Assembly (NCBI GenBank): GCA_014843695.1
Contig: CM026402.1
Location: 21,213,911 to 21,277,910, forward strand
Direction of reading: 5' to 3'
DNA from: Archivesica marissinica
Lineage: Eukaryota; Mollusca; Bivalvia; Venerida; Vesicomyidae
DNA length: 64,000 nt
The notes under the pieces were generated by a model, which saw nothing but the letters and a program-made list of their open reading frames with translations, was not told where the DNA came from and did no database searches. Shown one piece after another: positions 1-12,300 of the stretch. The translations under genes and the position numbers were made by a program. The first letter of the stretch is position 1. Every line of letters begins with the position of its first letter.

Positions 1-255
1 CGTTCTACATTATTAAAAATATTTTTCATAGAATTTTCTATATAGTAGCGGGATCTAATCTCATTCACATCGATACATTCAGTCAATATATGTTTGATTG
101 TAAAATTTTCTTGGCAAGGGATACATTCTGGTGGATCCTTGCAGTTCAGAATAAAGAAATGAGTAAGATAAGAGTGTCCAATACGACACCGGGTCAAACA
201 TAGATTCATCCATTTTATATCCCAGGGAATATTTTTATGACTCATTTTCAGCAAA
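1..255 (-). pseudogene. LINE (non-LTR retrotransposon) distal ORF2 fragment
   Basis: Read on the minus strand from about 255 down to 1 there is an open frame without a start codon that runs off the window edge. It contains LTRCRIGHSYLTHFF, then CxxC (ECIPCQ) and TIKHILTEC. This is the typical arrangement downstream of the RNase H region of Jockey/CR1-type LINEs: 'TRLRIGH..LTH', a Cys pair, then 'xKHILxEC'. Only the C-terminal part is present. Its edge lies about 12 bp from the first OGFR-like exon of the window. The exact clade is not resolved. Confidence 0.6.
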
Positions 256-267
256 TTTATATTTTAG

Positions 268-340
268 GGTAAGATGGACCACCCTGACCTGAATGACAAT
301 TACAGATTCTACATGAATCAAATTCCATCAAAGCCTGACG
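268..340 (+). CDS. OGFR: OGFR-like exon (PDLNDNYRFYMNQIPSKPDG)
   Basis: Acceptor ..TATATTTTAG at 258-267; donor G|GTAAGA after 340. The frame opens in phase 0 and ends in phase 1. The peptide matches the 'YPNL..FYQNxIPxxPNG' block of OGFR proteins. An ATG lies at 274, but the family extends further N-terminal, so this is treated as an internal exon. Confidence 0.8.
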
Positions 341-3300
341 GTAAGATATTAATACATCATATACATCTACATTCTTGTGCACTGATTCAGGGATCATTCT
401 AGAGGGCGATATGGACGAAATTGTCGCCCTAGGGACTCTGATTTCGCCCTTTGGGGGCCCCACTTCTCCCTAAAAAAAACACCAAATTTTGTCTAGTAAG
501 ATACACTGGCCCATTATAAAGCACTCCTTCTATTCAAATGTTGTATTTAATGGTTGTACTGTGCATTTTAACCCTATTTTGCAGAAGTATATTAAAGAAC
601 ACCATTTAAGGAAATGATCACGCGCTTTCTCACTTCTCCCAAAAATTCTGACCTAGAATGAACCCTGCTGATTCTTTCAATATGAATGTGAATTTAACCC
701 ATTCAACACCAAGTAACTGACATGGACTGGTCCATGATATTTTTAGACCAATAAATTAATAACAAAATTACATTTGGATCAGTTCATTTATCAAAATGGG
801 TAATCTTTTTTCTAAAAATAGTTATATTACTTGAAAAAAGTGCAGATCCTGATGAGACGGCTCATCATGAGCCGGCTCATCTGGATCTACACTTTTTTGT
901 AAGCCAATTTAGAGGTATGTGGTGTTGAAAGGGTTAACATTCAACAAACCTTGATTCTTGTTGCATTTGCCTGCGAATGAAAACTGCATATGAAGTAGTG
1001 AAGCATATGTATATATATTTTTATCTCAAAAAATGTCTGTATCATTTTATATCATGATTGAATTGCTTTATAATTAGCTGATGGGCCTGAGTCAGTATCA
1101 ATTATAGTTTGTTTTGGTTATAAAATATGAAGGCGCAGTCCACTAAATTTAATTAGAATAATCTGGTATTGCCATTGTTCCATATCCGATCTGTTTTTCA
1201 AAACTTTAACCCTGTTTAGTTGTATTGTTTCGTTTGATAGACTACTCTGCCTCTTATACAGGTGATTTTATTGACACTATCCATGTGAATTGGTGGGGAG
1301 AATACAGGCAGTTAGAGGCACACCATGGATATATACAGTGGTAATATGTTAAATTAACCCTTTCCCCCATAGAAGCACATCTTGACACCTTTACCAATAT
1401 GACATACATTGACAATGTAGTAGCCAAACCAATGTTCGTAAACCCTTTCCCCCATAGAAGCACATCTTGACACCATTATGACATACATTGACAATGTAGT
1501 AGCCAAACCAATGTTCGTAAACCCTTTCCCCCATAGAAGCACATCTTGACACCTTTACCAATATGACATACATTGACAATGTAGTAGCCAAACCAATGTT
1601 CGTAAACCCTTTCCTTCATAGAAGCACCTCTTGACACCATTACGACATACATTGACAATGTAGTAGCCAAACCAATGTTCGTAAACCCTTTCCTTCATAG
1701 AAGCACCTCTTGACACCTTTACCAATACGACACACATTGACAATGTAGTAGCCAAACCAATGTTCGTAAACCCTTTCCTTCATAGAAGCACCTCTTGACA
1801 CCATTACCAATACGACATACATTGACAATGTAGTAGCCAAACCAATGTTCGTAAACCCTTCCCCCCATAGAAGCACCTCTTGACACCATTACCAATACGA
1901 CATACATTCACAATATAGTAGCCAAACCAATGTTCATTAACCCTCTTCCCTCATAGAAGCACCTCTTGACGACATTACCAATACGACATACATTCACAAT
2001 ATAGTAGCCAAACCAATGTTCATTAACCCTCTTCCCTCATAGAAGCACCTCTTGACGACATTACCAATACGACATACATTCACAATATAGTAGCCAAACC
2101 AATGTTCATTAACCCTCTTCCCTCATAGAAGCACCTCTTGACGACATTACCAATACGACATACATTCACAATATAGTAGCCAAACCAATGTTCATTAACC
2201 CTCTTCCCTCATAGAAGCACCTCTTGACGACATTACCAATACGACATACATTCACAATATAGTAGCCAAACCAATGTTCATTAACCCTCTTCCCTCATAG
2301 AAGCACCTCTTGACGACATTACCAATACGACATACATTCACAATATAGTAGCCAAACCAATGTACTTAATAAAGTCCAGATTCTCGTGTAGTCCCAGTAA
2401 TATCTATGGAGGTGGGATAGATATGGTGACTACTTATCTACTGCATGATACAGGGTTGGGTTTTTTACCGTAAAAAAACCTATTTTTATACCGTAAAAAA
2501 CCTATTTTTTACGTAACATTGTAAAAAACTGTTATTAACTGTAAAAAACTGTAAAAAAGCTAAAAACGTAAAAAACGTAAAAAAACTAGATGTAATATGA
2601 ATCAGACAGTGTGTGTGTGTGTGTGTGTGTACAAAACTCGCCTCATTCAAACATTATGCACTATCATACAGCCACTCACACATACATGTACATCACACAT
2701 TGTTTGTAATGAAAAACTACTGATTGATTGTTTATTTGTTTATTTACATAAATATGAATATAATATGATGACATATTAAGAGTGTAGACATGTTGCATAC
2801 TGGTCACAAAGAATATTAAAATGGATGATCATTGTCCTGTCAGTTCATTAGTGGATTTATTTCAATCGTCCAATTCAACACAACCCCTCAGCATTCTGTA
2901 GCAGAATACCAGCTTGAAAGCCTTGGCATTGCCCAGTCGATTGCGCACTTTGGTGTGAATATGTCCAAAATTGGAAAATATACTCTCAATTGAGGCCGAT
3001 GATGCAGGGCAGGACAAGAGTNNNNNNNNNNNNNNNNNNNNNNNNNNNNNNNNNNNNNNNNNNNNNNNNNNNNNNNNNNNNNNNNNNNNNNNNNNNNNNN
3101 NNNNNNNNNNNNNNNNNNNNNNNNNNNNNNNNNNNNNNNNNNNNNNNNNNNNNNNNNNNNNNNNNNNNNNNNNNNNNNNNNNNNNNNNNNNNNNNNNNNN
3201 NNNNNNNNNNNNNNNNNNNNNNNNNNNNNNNNNNNNNNNNNNNNNNNNNNNNNNNNNNNNNNNNNNNNNNNNNNNNNNNNNNNNNNNNNNNNNNNNNNNN

Positions 3301-6300
3301 NNNNNNNNNNNNNNNNNNNNNNNNNNNNNNNNNNNNNNNNNNNNNNNNNNNNNNNNNNNNNNNNNNNNNNNNNNNNNNNNNNNNNNNNNNNNNNNNNNNN
3401 NNNNNNNNNNNNNNNNNNNNNNNNNNNNNNNNNNNNNNNNNNNNNNNNNNNNNNNNNNNNNNNNNNNNNNNNNNNNNNNNNNNNNNNNNNNNNNNNNNNN
3501 NNNNNNNNNNNNNNNNNNNNNNNNNNNNNNNNNNNNNNNNNNNNNNNNNNNNNNNNNNNNNNNNNNNNNNNNNNNNNNNNNNNNNNNNNNNNNNNNNNNN
3601 NNNNNNNNNNNNNNNNNNNNNNNNNNNNNNNNNNNNNNNNNNNNNNNNNNNNNNNNNNNNNNNNNNNNNNNNNNNNNNNNNNNNNNNNNNNNNNNNNNNN
3701 NNNNNNNNNNNNNNNNNNNNNNNNNNNNNNNNNNNNNNNNNNNNNNNNNNNNNNNNNNNNNNNNNNNNNNNNNNNNNNNNNNNNNNNNNNNNNNNNNNNN
3801 NNNNNNNNNNNNNNNNNNNNNNNNNNNNNNNNNNNNNNNNNNNNNNNNNNNNNNNNNNNNNNNNNNNNNNNNNNNNNNNNNNNNNNNNNNNNNNNNNNNN
3901 NNNNNNNNNNNNNNNNNNNNNNNNNNNNNNNNNNNNNNNNNNNNNNNNNNNNNNNNNNNNNNNNNNNNNNNNNNNNNNNNNNNNNNNNNNNNNNNNNNNN
4001 NNNNNNNNNNNNNNNNNNNNNCCCTTGGCGATCGTTCCACCACACTGTAGACTCTTGGCGACTGTTCCACCACACTGTAGACTCTTTGCGACTGTTCCAC
4101 CACACTGTAGACTCTTGGCGACTGTTCCACCACACTGTAGACTCTTGGCGACTGTTCCACCACACTGTAGACTCTTGGCGACTGTTCCACCACACTGTAG
4201 ACTCTTGGCGACTGTTCCACCACGTTGTTGCCTCTTATCGACCGTTCCACCATGCTGTATACTCTTGGCGACCGTTCCACCACACTGTAGACTCTTGGCG
4301 AAGGTTTCACCACACTGTAGACTCTTGGCGACCGTTCCACCACGTTGTAGACTCTTGGCGAATGTTCCACCACACTGTAGACTCTTGGCGAAGGTTACAC
4401 CACACTGTATAATCTTGGAGACCGTTCCACCACGCTGTAGAATGTTGGCTACCGTTCCACCACACTGTAGAATCTTGGCTACCGTTCCACCACACTGTAG
4501 ACTCTTGGCGAAGGTTCCACCACACTATAGACACTTGGCGACCGTTCCACCACGCTGTAGACTCTTGGCGACCGTTCCACCACACTGTAGACTCTTGGCG
4601 ACCGTTCCACCACACTGTAGACACTTGGCGACCGTTCCACCACGCTGTAGACTCTTAGCGACCGTTCCACAACGTTGTAGACTCTTGGCGAATGTTCCAC
4701 CACACTGTAGATTCTTGGCGAAGGTTACACCACGTTGTAGCCTCTTGGCGATCGTTCCACCACACTGTAGACTCTTGGCGACCGTTCCACCACACTGTAG
4801 ACACTTGGCGACCGTTCGACACATTGTAGACTCTTGGCGACCGTTCCACAACGTTGTAGACTGTTGGCGACCGTTCCACCACGTTGTAGCCTCTTGGCGA
4901 CCGTTCCACCACACTGTAGACTCTTGGCGAAGGTTCCACCACACTGTTGATTATTGGCGACCGTTCCGCCACGTTGTAGACTCTTGGTGACCGTTCCACC
5001 ACGTTGTAGACTCTTGGCGAATATTCCACCACACTGTATACTCTTGGAGAACGTTCCACCACACTGTAGACTCTTGGCGACCGTTCCACCACACTGTAGA
5101 CTCTTGGCGAACGTTCCACCACACTGTAGACTCTTGGCGAAAGTTCCACCACACTGTATACTCTTGGAGACCGTTCCACCACACTGTATAATATTGGCGA
5201 CCGTTCCACCACAACTATAGACTCTTGGCGAACGTTCCACCACACTGTAAATCTTGGCGAACGGTTCCACCACACAGTATACTCTTGGAGAACGTTCCAC
5301 AACACTGTATAATCTTGGAAACCGTTCCACCACGCTGTAAAATCTTGGCGACCATTCCACCACACTGTAGAATCTTGGCGACCGTTCCACCAAAATGTAG
5401 ACTCTTGGCGAATGTTCCACCACACTGTATACTCTTGGAGACCGTTCCACCATGCTATAGCCCATTGGCGATCATTCCACCAACAAAAGATAGACTCTTG
5501 CGATGTTCCAATCACACGTAGATCCTGAAAGGTTCCACCACACGTATACTCTTGACGGCCACCATGCGTAGAATTTTGGCGACCGTTCCACACGCGTAGA
5601 ATCTTGGCGACGTTCCACCCATGTAGACCTTTTGCGAAGGTTCCACCACACGTATCTACTCTGGGAGGACGTCACCATAGCTGTAGACTCTTGGCGATCG
5701 TTCCACCATGCTATAGACTCTTGGCGAATGTTCCACCACACTGTAGACTCTTGGCGAAGGTTCCAACACACTGTATACTCTTGGAGACCGTTCCACCACG
5801 CTGTAGAATTTTGGCGATCGTTCCACCATGCTATAGACTCTTGGCGAATGTTCCACCATACTGTAGACTCTTGGCGAAGGTTCCACCACACTGTATACTC
5901 TTGGAGACCGTTCCACCACGCTGTAGAATTTTGGCGACCGTTCCACCACGCTGTAGAATATTGGCGACCGTTCGACCACACTGTAGACTCTTGGCGATCG
6001 TTCCACCATGCTATAGACTATTGGCGAATGTTCCACCACACTGTAGACTCTTGGCGAAGGTTCCACCACACTGTATACTCTTGGAGACCGTTCGACCACA
6101 CTGTAGAATCTTGGCAACCATTCCACCACACTATAGACTCTTGGCGAAGGTTCCACCACACTGTATACTCTTGGAGACCGTTCCACCACGCTGTATACAT
6201 TTTGGCGACCGTTCCCCACGCTGTAGAATCTTGGCGACAGTTACACCCCACACTGTAGAATCTTGGCGAAGGTCCACCACACTGATACTCTTGGAACCGT

Positions 6301-9300
6301 TCCACCACGCTGTAGAATTTGGCGACCATTCCACCACGCTCTAGAATCTTGGCGACCGTTCGACCACACTGTAGACTCTTGGCGATCGTTCCACCATGCT
6401 ATAGACTCTTGGCGAATGTTCCACCACACTGTAGACTCTTGGCGAAGGTTCCACCACACAGTAGACTCTTGGCGAAGGTTCCACTACACTGTATACTCTT
6501 GGAGACCGTTCCACCACGCTGTAGAATTTTTGCGACCGTTCCACCACACTGTAGACTCTTGGCAATCGTTCCACCATGCTAAAGACTCTTGGCGAATGTT
6601 CCACCACACTGTAGACTCTTGGCGAAGGTTCCACCACACTGTATACTCTTGGAGACCGTTCGACCACACTGTAGACTCTTGGCGATCGTTCCACCATGCT
6701 AAAGACTCTTGGCGAATGTTCCACCACACTGTATACTCTTGGAGACCATTCCACCACGCTGTAGAATTTTGGCGACCGTTCCACCCAAGCTGTAGAATCT
6801 TGGCGACCGTTCCACCACACTGTAGACTCTTGGCGAAAGGTTCCACCACACTGTATACTCTTGGAGACCGTTCACCACGCTGTAGAATTTGGCGACCGTT
6901 CCACCACGCTGTAGAATCTTGGCGACCGTTCGACCACACTGTAGACTCTTGGCGATCGCCACCCCAACCCAAGTTCCCACCACACTGTATACTCCTGGAG
7001 ACCGTTCGACCACACTGTAGACTCTTGGCGACCATTACACCATGCTATAGACTCTGGCGAATGTTCCACCACACTATAGAATCTTGGCGAAGGTTCCACC
7101 ACACTGTATACTCTGGAGACAGTGCCCACCACGCTGTAGGAATTGTGCTTAATGGAAGGTGACAACTAACACAGGTTTGACTGTATACAGTATACTTGTA
7201 AATACAATACATTACAAAGTGGATTGGAATACTAGCTGACATTTATATATGTGTATATACAGTACAGTATACATGTAAATACAATACATTACAAAGTGGA
7301 TTGGAATACTAGCTGACATTTATATATGTGTATATACAGTACAGTATACTTGTAAATACAATACATTACAAAGTGGATTGGAATACTAGCTGACATTTAT
7401 ATATGTGTATATACAGTACAGTATACATGTAAATACAATACATTACAAAGTGGATTGGAATACTAGCTGACATTTATATATGTGTATATACAGTACAGTA
7501 TACTTGTAAATACAATACATTACAAAGTGGATTGGAATACTAGCTGACATTTATATATGTGTATATACAGTACAGTATACATGTAAATACAATACATTAC
7601 AAAGTGGATTGGAATACTAGCTGACATTTATATATGTGTATATACAGTACAGTATACATGTAAATACAATACATTACAATGTGGATTGGAATACTAGCTG
7701 ACATTTATATATGTGTATATACAGTACAGTATACATGTAAATACAATACATTACAAGGTGGATTGGAATACTAGCTGACATTTATATATGTGTATATACA
7801 AGAATACATGTAAATACAATACATTACAAGGTGGATTGGAATACTAGCTGACATTTATATATGTGTATATACAAGAATACATGTACACATATGTATGTAT
7901 GAAACCATAAACATGAAAGCTATGTAACCAGCAGGAAATTTAATTATCTAATGGATTAGAAAACAGAGATTTTTAGACCTTTATTGATTGTTCTGCGAGA
8001 GAAGTTATCTTACAAAATATTAGTTTCAAAACATGCATTTGTGTTTCAGGCTGTTTCCTATCCGTGACACTGGATTAAACTGGCAAGCTCAGGAGCTCCA
8101 ACTTCATGAAATAAGGGTCAGTAAGAATAGGTCGGGTTCATATGATTGGCTTATGAGGGGTTCTCATGATTGGTTTATGAGGGATCTTATGAAATAAGGG
8201 TCAGTAAGAATAGGTCGGGTTCATATGATTGGCTTATGAGGGATATCATGATTGGTTTATGAGGGATCTCATGATTGGTTTATGAGGGATCTCATGAAAT
8301 AAGGGTCAGTAAGAATAGATTGGGTTCATATGATTGGTTTATGAGAGATTTCTGCCAGAGAATTTTGCTAAAATGCGCATCAGTTTGTGCTATTCTAGCA
8401 TCACCTTTTGCATTATACAAGGTCATTTTAGAGGGCGATGTGGGCGAAATAGTTGCCCTAGGGACCCTGACTTATCCCTAAAAACATTTTCTTTTTAAAG
8501 TTTTTATATATTTTTTTACAATTTTCATACAAAATTTTGGCCAGTAACATACACTAGCCCATTATAAAGCACACCGTCTATTCAAATGTTGTATTTAATG
8601 GTACTGTGATACTGTGCATTTTAACCATATTTTGTTTAAATTTACTAAATAACACCATTTAAGGACTCGATGTCGCGCTGTCTCACTTCTCCCAAACATT
8701 CTGACCTAGAATGAACCCTGTTCTAATTTACTTTATAAAAGTTACTCTAAATTCTGACTTAGAATGAACCCTGTTCTAATTTACTTTATAAAAGTTACTA
8801 TAAATTGTGACATCAGTGGCATTTAGATGAGATTGGTGTGTTTGTTTGCTTTCTTCAGCATCTCAGTGCATGAATAACCTAACTTTTGATATTAATATTT
8901 AGTTTCTGTCTAGTATTTCTAAACTGCTACGGTAAGCTGTAGAATTATATATATATCTAATCAGAGATGTATATATATTTATAATAGAAGATACAGAAAA
9001 GCAGAAAAGCAATGAAGAGGATCATCACTTCGTATAAAATGATGCTCGACTTCTACGGCATGAAAATGGAAGATGAGGATAATGGAACTATTGTACGAGC
9101 AGAAAATTGGAGAGATAGATTTCGGCACCTGAACAGGTAGTTATAATTTTACCTGCTGTTGTCGGTATTTATACAGCCATAGGCCAATGACAAATGTATG
9201 CTAGTTTTGTTTCAAGCTAGAATTGATACAATGATTATGGTACATAGCAGGGCTTCGAAAATTTTCAAAACCAAATCGGTCCGGGCCGAAATTGAGTCAG

Positions 9301-12300
9301 TACCACCCCCCCATCATGTCCTGCCAATATTTGTGCACCCCCCCCCCCATAAAATCGTAAGTAAGTAAACCCAATTTGCTTTTTTTGCTTTATTTCCATG
9401 CTGTCACCAGTCAATTATATTTAAAAATCGCATGTATGTTCAGGACAAACTGTACTTTACCTGTTACTATAGGTCTGGTAAATTTTCCTTTTGTCTAATA
9501 ATAGTTTTAAGTGTACGGCATTTAAAAATAAATGAATGGTAGGACATTTTGATAGAGGTAAATGTTATCTAGTCACCTGTATCACCGGTGTAGCGAGTGA
9601 ACTCGGCCCAAATCGAACTCGGTCCCGTCAAACTATATTATATTATATAATCACAGATATACTGCGTTGTGCCATTTCAATATTGAATTGAAGGGCGCTG
9701 TACAATAAAAATACTAAACATTATATACCCGTCGTATATTTTGAGTACATTCCGAGTCATAACGGATTTTCGGATTTCTATTTAAAATATTAATTATTAT
9801 TTAATTGCAAATTAATCCTAGCACACTTCTTTAATTTAATGCAAACATTTTAAAAACAAATTCTTTATAAAATTCTAAAATAATCGACTGTCAATCATTC
9901 AGTCCACTTCAAAGAAACTAACAAATGTCGGTAGTTTTGCTGTAAACATCAAACGATTACCGCACTAATTTCATGTAATTGACATGACATGCATTGATCG
10001 CCTGATCACCATGGAGACATGGGACCTCAGGTGGCAATTATCCAGTTCGATCGTAAATTGGAAACGTGTGAAATGTGTCAACGGATTATACTTACCAAAT
10101 TAGGTTCATTATAGACCGATTTCTTGACTTTTCAACAATATTTTGGACCGATTTTTAAAGGTATTTTGACTGTTAGAATCGGTCTGAAATGATAAAATTC
10201 GGTCGAAAACCGACAAACTGGTAATTTTTGAAGCCCTGGTACATAGTATTAGTACAATAATATTGTATACCAAAGAAGTCTATGTGACTCGTCGAACCAT
10301 GCCTAAGCATTGACAAAGCTTATTAGAGGTCTATGTGAATCATGGAATGTGAACGAAGCCTTGCGAACGGTCCTAAGATTGTCTGTGTGACTCGTGGAAT
10401 GCGAACGAAGCCTTGCCAACAGTCCTAAGATTGTCTGTGTGACTCATTGAATGTGAATGATGCCTTGCAAACTGTCCTAAGATTGTCTGTGTGACTTGTG
10501 GAGTGTGAATGAAGCATTGCGAATGAGCCTAAGATTGTCTGTGTGACTCGTGGAATATGAATGAAGCATTGCGAATGAGCCTAAGATTGTCTGTGTGACT
10601 CGTGGAATGTGAACGAAGCCTTGTGAACGGTCCTAAGATTGTCTGTGTGACTCATGGAATGTGAACGAAGCCTTGCAAACGGTCCTAAGATTGTCTGTGT
10701 GACTCATGGAATGTGAATGAAGCCTTGCAAACTGTCCTAAGATTGTCTGTGTGACTCATGGAATGTGAATGAAGCCTTGCAAACTGTCCTAAGATTGTCT
10801 GTGTGACTCTTGGAATGTGAATGAAGCCTTGCAAACTGTCCTAAGATTGTCTGTGTGACTCATGGAATGTGAATGAAGCCTTGCAAACTGTCCTAAGATT
10901 GTCTTTGTGACTCATGGAATGTGAATGAAGTCTTGCAAACGGTCCTAAGATTGTCTGTGTGACTCATGGAATGTGAATGAAGCCTTGCAAACGGTCCTAA
11001 GATTGTCTGTGTGACTCGTGGAATGTGAATGAAGCCTTGCAAACTGTCCTAAGATGTCTGTGTGACTCGTGGAATGTGAACGAAGCCTTGCAAATGGTCC
11101 TAAGATTGTCTGTGTGACTCATGGAATGTGAACGATGCCTTGCGAACGGTCCTAAGATGTCTGAGTGACTCATGGAATATAAACGAAGCCTTGCAAACTG
11201 TCCTAAGATGTCTGAGTGACTCATGGAATGTGAATGAAGCCTTGCGAACGGTCCTAAGATTGTCTGAGTGACTCGTGGAATGTGAATGAAGCCTTGCGAA
11301 CGGTCCTAAGATTGTCTGAGTGACTCGTGGAATGTGAACGAAGCCTTGTAAATGGTCCTAAGATTGTCTGTGTGATTCATGAAACTGGGACTAAGTAGTG
11401 CCTACTGTTCTAATGCGTTTATATGACTTATTGAACCAGGAAAGTATCTTTGGGATTGCATTCATTGCATTTATTGGTTCTTCATCTACTGTTCAGTGTT
11501 CATTCTAGGTCAGTATATTTGGGAGAAGTGAGAAAGCATGTGATCGCTTCCTTAAATGGTGTTCTTTAATATACTTCTGCAAAATAGGGTTAAAATGCAC
11601 AGTACAACCATTAAATACCAACATTTGAATAAAAGGAGTGCTTTATAATGGGCCAGTGTATCTTACTAGATACAATTTTGTTTGACAATCGTAAAAATCA
11701 ACTACTATTTCGCCCACCTCGCCCTCTAGAATGATCCCTGACTGTTGCATGTTTTACTTTGACAGCTTCGTATCTGTTCCTGTCGATGGTATCAATTTCT
11801 TTTTTGCATGGCTATATAATGTTTCTGTTTCTTGCCATGTTATCCGATTTGTTAACCCATATTCAGCAACAATTTTATGCTCAATATTTCAGATCGTACC
11901 ACAACTATTTGAGGATAACCCGGATTTTGAAATCGCTAGGAGAATTTGGATATGAGCATTTGAAAGGAAACTTTGTAAAGTTCATTCTTCATGAAGGTAT
12001 GGTAGAGGTAACTCTCTCTAATGTGATAGACAGTTGTGTGAAATACTGGATTGGTGTGTTGAAGGATGAAGATGAGAGGGAAGGAATGTTTGATTACTAT
12101 GAAAAGCTTTTAGAGGATGAAACTGGATTCTCAAAGAGGAGAAACCGATCACCATCACCTGATTACAGCAGCTATCTATCCAATTCAACAACTGTCAATA
12201 CAAACCAATCTAAGGGCGCTAAAGATAGAAAAGGGAAGAAAAACGTGGAAAAGGGTGATGGTAATAAAACTGTTAAAGTTGCGGACGAAAACGAATTTTC

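Noticed and set aside
2862..4990. Very long open frames of 359-666 residues on both strands
   Set aside because: They run through 1000 N; the real parts are a hAT fragment and 30 bp repeats. Not genes.
4655..7165. Many frames of 70-312 residues with SPRVYSVVER or HHTVDSWR repeats
   Set aside because: The 30 bp period without stops opens several frames on both strands at once. No start context, splice sites or homology.
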